64,000 nt of DNA from Flagellimonas flava. GTDB taxonomy: Bacteria > Bacteroidota > Bacteroidia > Flavobacteriales > Flavobacteriaceae. A program made the translations under genes and the position numbers. The notes under the pieces are model-generated. The model ran no database searches and was not told the origin of the DNA. It worked only from the letters and a program-made list of their open reading frames with translations. The stretch covers positions 744,001 to 808,000 of the forward strand of contig NZ_FQWL01000001.1 of assembly GCF_900129665.1 (NCBI RefSeq), written 5' to 3'. Positions 44,581-51,975 of this stretch are shown piece by piece; the first letter of the stretch is position 1, and every line of letters starts with the position of its first letter.

Positions 44581-45972
44581 ATGACACTTATAAAATCTAT
44601 TTCCGGAATTCGAGGCACTATTGGAGGCAGGACCAACGATAATTTAACCCCAATAGATGCAGTCAAGTTTGCGGCTGCGTATGGAACTTGGTTGAAATCC
44701 TATTCTGGGAAGGATGATTTAACCGTCGTCATTGGCAGGGATGCCCGATTATCGGGGGAAATGATTCAAAACCTAGTAGTATCCACTTTGGTTGGTTTGG
44801 GAATAGATGTGGTTGATTTGGATTTGTCCACAACACCCACTGTGGAAATAGCGGTTCCTTTGGAAAAAGCGGATGGGGGCATCATTTTAACAGCCAGTCA
44901 TAATCCCAAACAATGGAATGCCCTTAAACTTCTAAATGAAAAAGGTGAGTTTTTGGATGCCGAGCAAGGCGCTTTGATTTTGGAGCTGGCGGAAAATGAA
45001 AGCTTTGAGTTTGCCGAGGTAGATGACTTGGGGCAGGTCAATAAAAATGATTCTTATATCGATATCCACATAGATGAAGTATTGAAGCTTCCTTTGGTGG
45101 ATAAGGAAACCATCAAAAAAGCAGGTTTTAAGGTTGTGGTTGATGGGGTAAACTCCACAGGCGGTATTGCCATTCCCAAATTATTGGAAGAACTTGGGGT
45201 GGAAGTGATAAAACTATATTGCGATCCCACTGGGCATTTTCCGCATAACCCCGAACCCTTAAAAGAACACTTGGGGGATATTTGCGAATTGGTCGTTAAG
45301 GAAAACGCCGATTTTGGCATCGTTGTAGATCCAGATGTAGACCGTTTGGCTTTTATCAGCAACGATGGGGAAATGTTTGGTGAGGAATACACCTTGGTAG
45401 CCTGTGCGGATTATGTGTTGGGCAAAACACCTGGGGATACCGTTTCTAACCTATCATCTTCCAGGGCGCTACGGGATGTGACCCAAAAACATGGAGGAAC
45501 GTACCAAGCCGCTGCCGTAGGAGAGGTCAATGTAGTAGCTAAAATGAAAGCCACAAATGCTATTATTGGCGGGGAAGGTAATGGCGGAATAATCTATCCT
45601 GAAAGTCATTATGGTAGGGATTCCCTTGTTGGTACGGCTTTGTTCCTAATGCTTTTAGCGGAAAAAGGGGGAACCGTTGCGGAGCTTAGGGCCAGCTACC
45701 CCAGTTATTTCATGAGCAAAAAGAAAATTCAGTTGACACCGGAATTGGATGTTGATGCCCTTTTGGAAGCCATGTACGAAAAATACAAGACCGCAGAAGT
45801 GTCCACCATAGATGGTGTTAAAATTGACTTCCCCGAAAATTGGGTACATCTTCGTAAATCCAACACGGAACCTATCATCCGAATTTACACAGAAGCCAAG
45901 TCCCAAGACCAGGCTGATGGGTTAGCTGACCGTATTATAGGTGAAATAAAGGAGATTGCCGGTCTCGATTAG
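44581..45972 (+). CDS. glmM: Phosphoglucosamine mutase
   Basis: 463 aa from the ATG at 44581; the frame extends to 44479, but those residues are not conserved and precede the promoter. Converts glucosamine-6-phosphate to glucosamine-1-phosphate for UDP-GlcNAc synthesis. Phosphoserine loop TASHNP (Ser106), metal loop DPDVDR, sugar loop GEGNGG and phosphate loop RKSNTEPIIR are all present. Some Bacteroidota homologues act on other hexose phosphates, so phosphoglucomutase/phosphomannomutase activity is possible. Confidence 0.9.
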   Translation: MTLIKSISGIRGTIGGRTNDNLTPIDAVKFAAAYGTWLKSYSGKDDLTVVIGRDARLSGEMIQNLVVSTLVGLGIDVVDLDLSTTPTVEIAVPLEKADGGIILTASHNPKQWNALKLLNEKGEFLDAEQGALILELAENESFEFAEVDDLGQVNKNDSYIDIHIDEVLKLPLVDKETIKKAGFKVVVDGVNSTGGIAIPKLLEELGVEVIKLYCDPTGHFPHNPEPLKEHLGDICELVVKENADFGIVVDPDVDRLAFISNDGEMFGEEYTLVACADYVLGKTPGDTVSNLSSSRALRDVTQKHGGTYQAAAVGEVNVVAKMKATNAIIGGEGNGGIIYPESHYGRDSLVGTALFLMLLAEKGGTVAELRASYPSYFMSKKKIQLTPELDVDALLEAMYEKYKTAEVSTIDGVKIDFPENWVHLRKSNTEPIIRIYTEAKSQDQADGLADRIIGEIKEIAGLD

Positions 45973-46508
45973 TCGACCGGGTCTAGTTCGTAAACGATTT
46001 CCTGTCCATTAAACTCATCGGCTGTAATATCCACTCTTTTATCGGAGTCCAACCAAATTTTCCAGCCGTTGTTTGCTAACCGTAGCCCTACATTGAATCG
46101 GCCGTATCCTCTTGTTTTAAACTCAGAGTTGGCGTCACGGGCCGCGCCAAATCGATAGTATCCGGTTTGATAGGCGATTTTTCCAGATTCATCAATTGCA
46201 GTGGAACTAATGGCAAAGGCAATGGCCAATTTTCCACCTTGTTCTTTGGTTTGATCTAGAAATGCACCAAAATAATCCAGGTAGGGTTCACCTGTTCGCA
46301 CCTCGTTTTGATCAATGGTAACCCGCACAATATCCGAAGAGTGTACAGATTTTAGCATGTCCGAATCAAGTTGGGCATACGATTCCATAAAAGGAATCCA
46401 TATATCCGTTTTAATGGCTTCAAGAGTTTCTTTTGGGATTTCTTTTTTCTGTTGGGCAGATGAAATTCCAAACCCCAACAATAGGATCAATGTGAAGAAC
46501 TGTTTCAT
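45969..46508 (-). CDS. Exported NTF2-like (SnoaL) domain protein
   Basis: 179 aa. Signal peptide MKQFFTLILLLGFGISSAQ, then a cone-shaped NTF2-like domain (WIPFMESYAQLDSDMLKSVH, YDLFGAFLDQTK-like middle, YGRFNVGLRLANNGWKIWLD), a fold used by ketosteroid isomerases and many binding proteins. No catalytic residues can be assigned. Overlaps the glmM stop by 4 bases in convergent orientation. Confidence 0.75.
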   Translation of the reverse strand: MKQFFTLILLLGFGISSAQQKKEIPKETLEAIKTDIWIPFMESYAQLDSDMLKSVHSSDIVRVTIDQNEVRTGEPYLDYFGAFLDQTKEQGGKLAIAFAISSTAIDESGKIAYQTGYYRFGAARDANSEFKTRGYGRFNVGLRLANNGWKIWLDSDKRVDITADEFNGQEIVYELDPVD

Positions 46509-46575
46509 TTTTTGGTTTTTGAATGTCCTTCAATTTAAAAAACAAAAGCCTGAGCAATAGTTTTTTAGGATAAGT

Positions 46576-47568
46576 TTAAGATTCCTGCTGAGTGGACAGA
46601 TAGTGATTTCGAGCCACTTTGGCGGTTTTGTGCTCTCCGGTATGGCTCCAGCCGGGAGGCATAACTATATACAAGAATTTGTTCACGATGCCCGGCGCTT
46701 TAAAAACATCTTTTGCCAAGGCAACTATTTCCCCAAAATAAACATCCCAAAAATTACCGGAGTCCATTTGCCGTGTAATGCCATATTCAATTTGAACCGT
46801 TTTTTGCTCCTCTTGATAGGTGCCAAAGACCCGGTCCCAGATGTTGAGGAGATTACAAAAATTGGTGTCCATATACAATGGGTTTCGTGCATGATGCACA
46901 CGATGATGGGAAGGTGTTAGCATAATCTTATTGAGAAAACCAAAACGTGCATCCCTGATCATGTTTTCGCCAATATGAATAAATGCACCGTAGGTGCCAT
47001 CTATGAACATTACCGTAAATAATAGTTCTGGCTTCACGCCCAACACAATACAGATGGATGTCCGAATGGTATCCGCATAAGGCGCTTCCAAAAAGAAGTG
47101 GGCATGGGTAACGGAAAGATTCATCTCTTCTGGAGCATGATGGGTGGAGTGAAGGCACCAAAAAAGACGCACTTTATGACCTAGATAATGATAGACAAAA
47201 TGAGCCAGTTCCCAAACGATATAAGCATAGATAAGCCAATACCAGGTGTAGGAGGTTTGAAGTATGGCATATTTGCTGAAAACCCCTATACAAAATGTCA
47301 CCATGGCAATGGCGATAAATCGCCCAACAAACCTATTAAAGATATAGATGAGAAAATTTACACGGTATACTTTAATCTGCGGTTTTTTATAAACAAGACC
47401 TACTATGAACTCCAAGATAAGGAGGAAGGGAATTATTGGATAAATAAGGGAAGCGACACCATCGTAAGTTGTAAAAACCGTATAGTCACCTGCCTGTAAG
47501 AGTTCCAGGGCCTGTGTAATGCCCAAAAAACCAATAACTTCGTTCCAAAGTTCAAGAAGAATTTCCAT
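46576..47568 (-). CDS. Sterol desaturase / fatty acid hydroxylase superfamily protein
   Basis: 330 aa integral membrane di-iron oxygenase family. Histidine clusters are present: HYLGHKVRLFWCLHSTHH, THAHF and TPSHHRVHH. Four or more hydrophobic helices. Substrate unknown; fatty acids, sterols, carotenoids or alkyl lipids are possible. It shares NxGALLSIWDRxFGTYQEE-like endings with the paralogue at 62757. It lies downstream of a lipid-related pair on the same strand (78-base gap). Confidence 0.9.
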   Translation of the reverse strand: MEILLELWNEVIGFLGITQALELLQAGDYTVFTTYDGVASLIYPIIPFLLILEFIVGLVYKKPQIKVYRVNFLIYIFNRFVGRFIAIAMVTFCIGVFSKYAILQTSYTWYWLIYAYIVWELAHFVYHYLGHKVRLFWCLHSTHHAPEEMNLSVTHAHFFLEAPYADTIRTSICIVLGVKPELLFTVMFIDGTYGAFIHIGENMIRDARFGFLNKIMLTPSHHRVHHARNPLYMDTNFCNLLNIWDRVFGTYQEEQKTVQIEYGITRQMDSGNFWDVYFGEIVALAKDVFKAPGIVNKFLYIVMPPGWSHTGEHKTAKVARNHYLSTQQES

Positions 47569-47646
47569 ACTCTAAGTTTATGGAATTTTAATCGTGGGCA
47601 CAGAAAATTTAGACCAACAGCGTTTTCAGGCCAACCAATAAAACGA

Positions 47647-48513
47647 TTAACGACTTCGAACCCAGTCCAGTATGGATTGCTTGACCAACTTTTCCTGATT
47701 CCAAACAATGAAGTGATTTTCGTTCTCGATCGGAATTACTTTAATGCTGTCCACATTGCTAAACCGCTTCTCCATGAAAGGTACATTTTGGTAGGGGACC
47801 AGATTGTCTTCGGTGCCATGGATGATGAGTGTTCGCTGGGCTAAGCTTTTAAGTCTTGATTCCAAAATTTTTAAATCATCCTTGAGCATCCAAAGTTCAT
47901 CATTTGAAGGCTTTAAAGCTCCCGGCACCAAGTATTTAAGCGGAAACCATGTAAGAGGTTTTCTCCATTTCTCAGGTTTTTCTGCATTGGGGTCCAATGC
48001 CCCCGCTAGCACGACCAGATTCTGGTATAGCTCTGGTTGATCTAGCGCCATTTGGACAATAAGTGGACCACCATAAGAATGTCCGATTAATGTATAGGGC
48101 TGCCCGTTGTCTAGCTGTTTTAAAAATTGATTGAGTATTTCAGCTTGCGGCTGCAAAGCCATACTTTTTCTAAATTCACTTTTACCGAAGCCAGGGCGGT
48201 CCGGAGCAATAACTCTATATTGCGCAGTGAGAATGGAGTCCGCTAAATAGGCTTTGTAGGCATCCCAACTTCCTGGAGAGCCATGAATGAACACCAGCGT
48301 TGGAGCATCTTCCTGCCCCGTTTGGATATAGTGCAGATTTCGAGCTTGAATTTCTAAATTTCCCTCTTTAAAGGTGATGCCTTTGTCCTTAAAATATTGG
48401 ACCGTTTGCTTTTGGGAAGTACGCATGGTCATACACGAGTTGGCAAATAACAGATAGGCCAAAATCAGCAGGCCAAGAATTTTTCGTTTTAGAAATCTTC
48501 GCTTACGGGGCAT
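47647..48513 (-). CDS. Membrane-anchored alpha/beta hydrolase
   Basis: 288 aa. An N-terminal hydrophobic anchor (KILGLLILAYLLFANSC, possible lipobox Cys27) and an alpha/beta hydrolase core with FIHGSPGSWDAY (oxyanion), nucleophile elbow GHSYGG, an acid near HGTEDNLVPY and the final His in NENHFIVW. The triad is complete. Substrate unknown. It overlaps the acyltransferase gene by 11 bases, so the two are coupled. Confidence 0.88.
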   Translation of the reverse strand: MPRKRRFLKRKILGLLILAYLLFANSCMTMRTSQKQTVQYFKDKGITFKEGNLEIQARNLHYIQTGQEDAPTLVFIHGSPGSWDAYKAYLADSILTAQYRVIAPDRPGFGKSEFRKSMALQPQAEILNQFLKQLDNGQPYTLIGHSYGGPLIVQMALDQPELYQNLVVLAGALDPNAEKPEKWRKPLTWFPLKYLVPGALKPSNDELWMLKDDLKILESRLKSLAQRTLIIHGTEDNLVPYQNVPFMEKRFSNVDSIKVIPIENENHFIVWNQEKLVKQSILDWVRSR

Positions 48514-49417
48514 GGGAATCGGAGGTCTTTTGAAATTCCATGGGAACCTTGTTCCTATGTTTCCATCGCTTATGGGTCCAAAAGTAGTATTCTGGAGCTT
48601 CCATTATAGCCATCTCCACCTCTTTGAGGAAGCTTTTGGTGAGCTCAAATTCGTCAAGGTTCCCAGGATTTTCTGTAAGTACCTTAAAAGTACCTTGGTA
48701 ATGTCCGCGTTTAAGTTTGGATACTTTTAGATATACCGCTGGCAATTCCAGTTTTTTGCACAACAGCTCTGCTCCGGTATGGGCGGGCACGGTAATACCC
48801 ATAAAAGGAGTCCATAAATGGGCCTTCTTAACCATGGGGGATTGATCGCTCAATATACCATACATGCTCAACTGATCCTGTTCCTTATTCTTTGCCACAA
48901 TCTCCTTGGTGTCTTTGGTGGATATTAGCGTGGTGCCAAATTTTTGTCGGATATCCCGGACCAACCTGTCAAAATACTTATTCCCAATTTTCTGATAGAT
49001 GGCATATCCTTTTGAAGCAATGTGCTTATCCAATGCAATGACCCATTCCCAGCTGGCATAGTGGGGGAACATCAGCATTATACTTTTGTTTTGCCGCTCT
49101 AAGTTGTGAAGCACTTCCAAATTGGTGAACACAAAGCGTTTCTGGAGCTGTTTATTGGAGATACCCATGGTTTTGATCATTTCCAAAAACATATCGCACA
49201 GATGCTTATAGAAGGTTTTTTCAATTTGTTTACGTTCTGTGTCCGATTTGCTGGGAAACACCAGTTGCAAATTACTTCGCACTACCTTTTTTCGATATCC
49301 AACGATTCGGTACAATAAAAGATAGACACCATCGGAGATGATATAGATGAGTTTAAACGGAAGTCTTGAAACCAGCCAGAGTAGGGGATAAACAAGCACA
49401 AAAACAAGCAGCTGCAT
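48503..49417 (-). CDS. LpxL/HtrB-type lysophospholipid or lipid A acyltransferase
   Basis: 304 aa. An N-terminal membrane helix (LLVFVLVYPLLWLVSRLPF) and the acyltransferase catalytic motif HX4E in MFPHYASWEW, with the later substrate block ILSDQSPM. The LpxL family transfers secondary acyl chains to lipid A; Bacteroidota homologues may also act on other amphiphiles such as aminolipids. First gene of a unit with the alpha/beta hydrolase. Its promoter overlaps that of the divergent rhomboid gene in a perfect palindrome. Confidence 0.88.
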   Translation of the reverse strand: MQLLVFVLVYPLLWLVSRLPFKLIYIISDGVYLLLYRIVGYRKKVVRSNLQLVFPSKSDTERKQIEKTFYKHLCDMFLEMIKTMGISNKQLQKRFVFTNLEVLHNLERQNKSIMLMFPHYASWEWVIALDKHIASKGYAIYQKIGNKYFDRLVRDIRQKFGTTLISTKDTKEIVAKNKEQDQLSMYGILSDQSPMVKKAHLWTPFMGITVPAHTGAELLCKKLELPAVYLKVSKLKRGHYQGTFKVLTENPGNLDEFELTKSFLKEVEMAIMEAPEYYFWTHKRWKHRNKVPMEFQKTSDSHAP

Positions 49418-49433
49418 ACGTAATTCTTGTGAG

Positions 49434-49451
49434 CAAATATAGCTATATTTG
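49434..49451. promoter_or_regulatory. 18-bp perfect palindrome forming back-to-back -7 boxes
   Basis: CAAATATAGCTATATTTG reads the same on both strands. It supplies TATATTTG on the plus strand (49444-49451) for the rhomboid gene and the same box on the minus strand (49434-49441) for the LpxL-like gene. Starts lie 14 and 17 bases away. Confidence 0.6.
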
Positions 49452-49464
49452 AATCCAAACCTTT

Positions 49465-50121
49465 ATGCCCATGCACAATTTACATGTCGCCACAATAGCA
49501 ATTATGGCGGCCAACATTCTCGTATCCCTACGCGGTTTTAGCGACACCAATTTTTTTGAAAGATATAAGTTCAGTATCGGGGGCATACAAGCAGGGCAAC
49601 GGGAACGCATGGCAACCTCCGCGTTTTTACATGTGGATATTTCCCACTTGTTCTTTAATATGTTTACGCTTTATTTTTTTGCCAATGTGGTCATCAATTG
49701 GTTTGGTCCAGGCAAATTTTTGATCATTTACTTTATAAGTCTTTTGGGAGGTAGTCTATTGGCCTTGTTCTTTCATAAAGATGAACCGCATTACAGTGCT
49801 GTTGGTGCTAGTGGTGCTGTTATTGGTATTTTATATGCAGCAATTCTTTTAAATCCCGATATGCAATTGGGAATAATGTTCATACCTATACCCCTACCGG
49901 CCTACGTTTTGGGAATTGCCTATTTGTTGTACTCCATTTATGGGATGAAAAGTCGATTGGGCAATATTGGACATACGGCGCACTTTGGAGGGGCAATTGG
50001 GGGGTATGCAACTACCTTGTTATTCAAACCGGAGCTTTTTATGACAGATACCTTGATAGTTGTTTTGATGGCTATCCCAATTCTGATTCTTTTTGCCTTG
50101 GAAAAAATGGGAAAGATTTAG
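49465..50121 (+). CDS. Rhomboid family intramembrane serine protease
   Basis: 218 aa, six hydrophobic helices. The catalytic dyad is present: Ser116 in GASGA and His173 in NIGHTAHFGGA. The oxyanion-side HLFFN (His61, Asn65) is also conserved. Rhomboids cut membrane proteins within the bilayer; the substrate is unknown. Two ATGs (49465, 49471) are possible starts. Followed by a bidirectional terminator. Confidence 0.92.
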   Translation: MPMHNLHVATIAIMAANILVSLRGFSDTNFFERYKFSIGGIQAGQRERMATSAFLHVDISHLFFNMFTLYFFANVVINWFGPGKFLIIYFISLLGGSLLALFFHKDEPHYSAVGASGAVIGILYAAILLNPDMQLGIMFIPIPLPAYVLGIAYLLYSIYGMKSRLGNIGHTAHFGGAIGGYATTLLFKPELFMTDTLIVVLMAIPILILFALEKMGKI

Positions 50122-50131
50122 AGAATTCCAC

Positions 50132-50161
50132 AAAAAAAAGCTGAAGTTTTACTTCAGCTTT
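50132..50161. terminator. Bidirectional terminator between rhomboid and TlpA genes
   Basis: AAAGCTGAAG (50137-50146), loop TTTTA, CTTCAGCTTT (50152-50161), preceded by an A-run, so it works on both strands. Confidence 0.85.
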
Positions 50162-50183
50162 GGTATTCGAAACGGGCCTTAGT

Positions 50184-51296
50184 CTAGTTTAAAAGCTCGG
50201 CAACTTTTTGTTCCAAGGCAGGACCTCTTAGATCCTTGGCTATGATCACCCCATTTTCATCCAAGAGGAACGCAGCGGGAATGGCATTGATATTGTACAA
50301 TTCCGCTATTGGGTCCCTAAAACGCTTGAGGTTAGATATATGGTTCCAAGCCAGACCGTCGGATTCTATGGCTTTGGTCCAATCTTCTGCCCTGGTATCC
50401 AGGGATACCCCAATAATATTCAAGCCTTTATCATGGTACTTATTGTATACGTTAACAATATTCGGGTTTTCCGCCCTGCAGGGTCTACACCATGCCGCCC
50501 AGAAATCCACTAGGGTAACTTTTCCCTTGACCTCGCTAAGAGCCAACACATTCCCATCAGGTGTTGGTGCAGAGAATTCCGGTGCAACTCCACCAATTTC
50601 CGTTGCTTTTGATTTGTCCAATTGCGCTTTGAGCTGAACTCCTGGTGCCGAAGCTTTCATTTCCGTGGTAAGATTCTCGAACATGGTTTTGATTTCGGCA
50701 TTGGGCAATGCCTTGCTCATCATCAAATTTCGTATGATCAACACGGAGATAAGCGCATTGGTATTTTGCTTTGCGAAGTCGATGTTGAAATTCTTCACAT
50801 CATCCTGGAACTCTACATATTCTTCGCGTATAGCGGCAACAGTAGCTGTATCGCGCTGCTGTGCAGCTGAACGCATGTCATCCTGCATGGAGCGGGCACG
50901 GTCAGAAAGCTTTCGGGATTCATCCAGATATTCCATGAACATGTCGTTTTGAACCGTGCCCTTGACTTTGGCATAGTTCATACTATCTTTTTGAAATTTC
51001 AGGTCGATTTTACCATTTTCCAATACCAATGGAATGTTTCCACGATCGGTCCCAACAAAAATATAGTGCAGTTTGGGCTCCTGCTGAAACCCAGAAAAAG
51101 CAAAAACCCCATTTTCAACCGTTGTGGTATCAATATCTACCAATTGGTTCAGGGAATCTGTAGTCTTTAGAAAAATTTCCGTTCCGTTGTCCAATTCCCC
51201 GGTAACCGTTCCATTAACGGTATATCCTTCAGGAGTGGAGTTGCAGGAGGTAAGACATACAACTCCTAGGGCAATCATCAAGATTTTTCTCATCAT
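50184..51296 (-). CDS. DUF4369 / TlpA-type thioredoxin-fold lipoprotein
   Basis: 370 aa. The signal ends in LGVVCLTSC (Cys18), a lipobox. Residues ~25-120 are DUF4369 (GTVTGELDNGTEIFLKTTD), ~130-220 helical, ~225-370 a TlpA/ResA thioredoxin domain with the redox pair WCRPC in FWAAWCRPCRAENP and the cis-Pro INAIPAAFL. Typical of Bacteroidota periplasmic disulfide exchange or cytochrome maturation; partner unknown. Confidence 0.92.
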   Translation of the reverse strand: MMRKILMIALGVVCLTSCNSTPEGYTVNGTVTGELDNGTEIFLKTTDSLNQLVDIDTTTVENGVFAFSGFQQEPKLHYIFVGTDRGNIPLVLENGKIDLKFQKDSMNYAKVKGTVQNDMFMEYLDESRKLSDRARSMQDDMRSAAQQRDTATVAAIREEYVEFQDDVKNFNIDFAKQNTNALISVLIIRNLMMSKALPNAEIKTMFENLTTEMKASAPGVQLKAQLDKSKATEIGGVAPEFSAPTPDGNVLALSEVKGKVTLVDFWAAWCRPCRAENPNIVNVYNKYHDKGLNIIGVSLDTRAEDWTKAIESDGLAWNHISNLKRFRDPIAELYNINAIPAAFLLDENGVIIAKDLRGPALEQKVAELLN

Positions 51297-51334
51297 TTTC
51301 AGTTTAAGTTGCTAAGGTATTCATTACCGATGGC

Positions 51335-51373
51335 ATAAAAAAGCCCTTAACTTCTCTTAAAGGTCAAGGGCTT
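51335..51373 (-). terminator. Terminator of the beta-barrel protein gene
   Basis: On the minus strand AAGCCCTTGAC pairs with a mirrored arm ending AAGGGCTT at 51341-51373, followed by a T-run. It lies downstream of the 51394 gene stop. Confidence 0.7.
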
Positions 51374-51393
51374 GTCAGTTTTATGTTTATACT

Positions 51394-51888
51394 TTAGAAC
51401 TGATATCGAATCCCAAGGGCGATATCAAAATCAAAATCATTGTCGAACCCATCGTATCCAATCAACCCAATTTCAGGCCTAAAATCCAATGACAAGAGCA
51501 GTGGAATGTCAAAATTATATTCCACTCCTATATCACCTGCAGCAAAAACAAAGAGGCCGTCATTGTCCTCAGCGCCAGGAATGTTTTCAAAGTCAACACT
51601 TCCCAATCCTCCACCAACACCGTAGTACCAGTTAAAGTTACCATCCAATTGGTGTACCCATTGGTAAACTCCGGAAAGTTTGAAAGCATCAAAATTCCGG
51701 CTGTCTCGCCATCCCAGGTTAAATTCAGCCCGGTTGTATCTACCAATGGACTTTTGATAGGAAATCTCGGCTCCGAAACCATCACTGTCACCAAGACGCA
51801 AGCCTAATGCATGCTCAGAAATATCTTGAGCACTCGCAAAATACGTTGCAAACAAAAAAAGTCCGATAAATAATGTGGTAATCCTCAT
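51394..51888 (-). CDS. Small outer-membrane beta-barrel-like protein
   Basis: 164 aa. Signal peptide MRITTLFIGLFLFATYFASAQ, then alternating strands with aromatic girdles (AEFNLGWRDSRNFDAF, FNWYYGVGGGLGSVDF, LLSLDFRPEIGLIGY) ending IALGIRYQF, with a terminal Phe as in barrel proteins. Probably an eight-stranded OmpW/OmpX-like barrel. Function unknown. Confidence 0.8.
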   Translation of the reverse strand: MRITTLFIGLFLFATYFASAQDISEHALGLRLGDSDGFGAEISYQKSIGRYNRAEFNLGWRDSRNFDAFKLSGVYQWVHQLDGNFNWYYGVGGGLGSVDFENIPGAEDNDGLFVFAAGDIGVEYNFDIPLLLSLDFRPEIGLIGYDGFDNDFDFDIALGIRYQF

Positions 51889-51917
51889 AAGTTTCTCGTT
51901 TAGTTAAAAATTAAAGA

Positions 51918-51940
51918 TAGCTTTGTGTCTCTTTAGACAC
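51918..51940 (+). promoter_or_regulatory. -7 box and dyad upstream of the FAD/Fe-S oxidoreductase
   Basis: TAGCTTTG (51918-51925) matches TAnnTTTG. It overlaps the perfect dyad GTGTCT-CTTT-AGACAC (51925-51940) at the expected transcription start, so this could be an operator or a 5' hairpin. The -33 is not convincing. Confidence 0.4.
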
Positions 51941-51975
51941 TAAAACTGAATTAGGTTACCAAAAATTGTTCCAGA

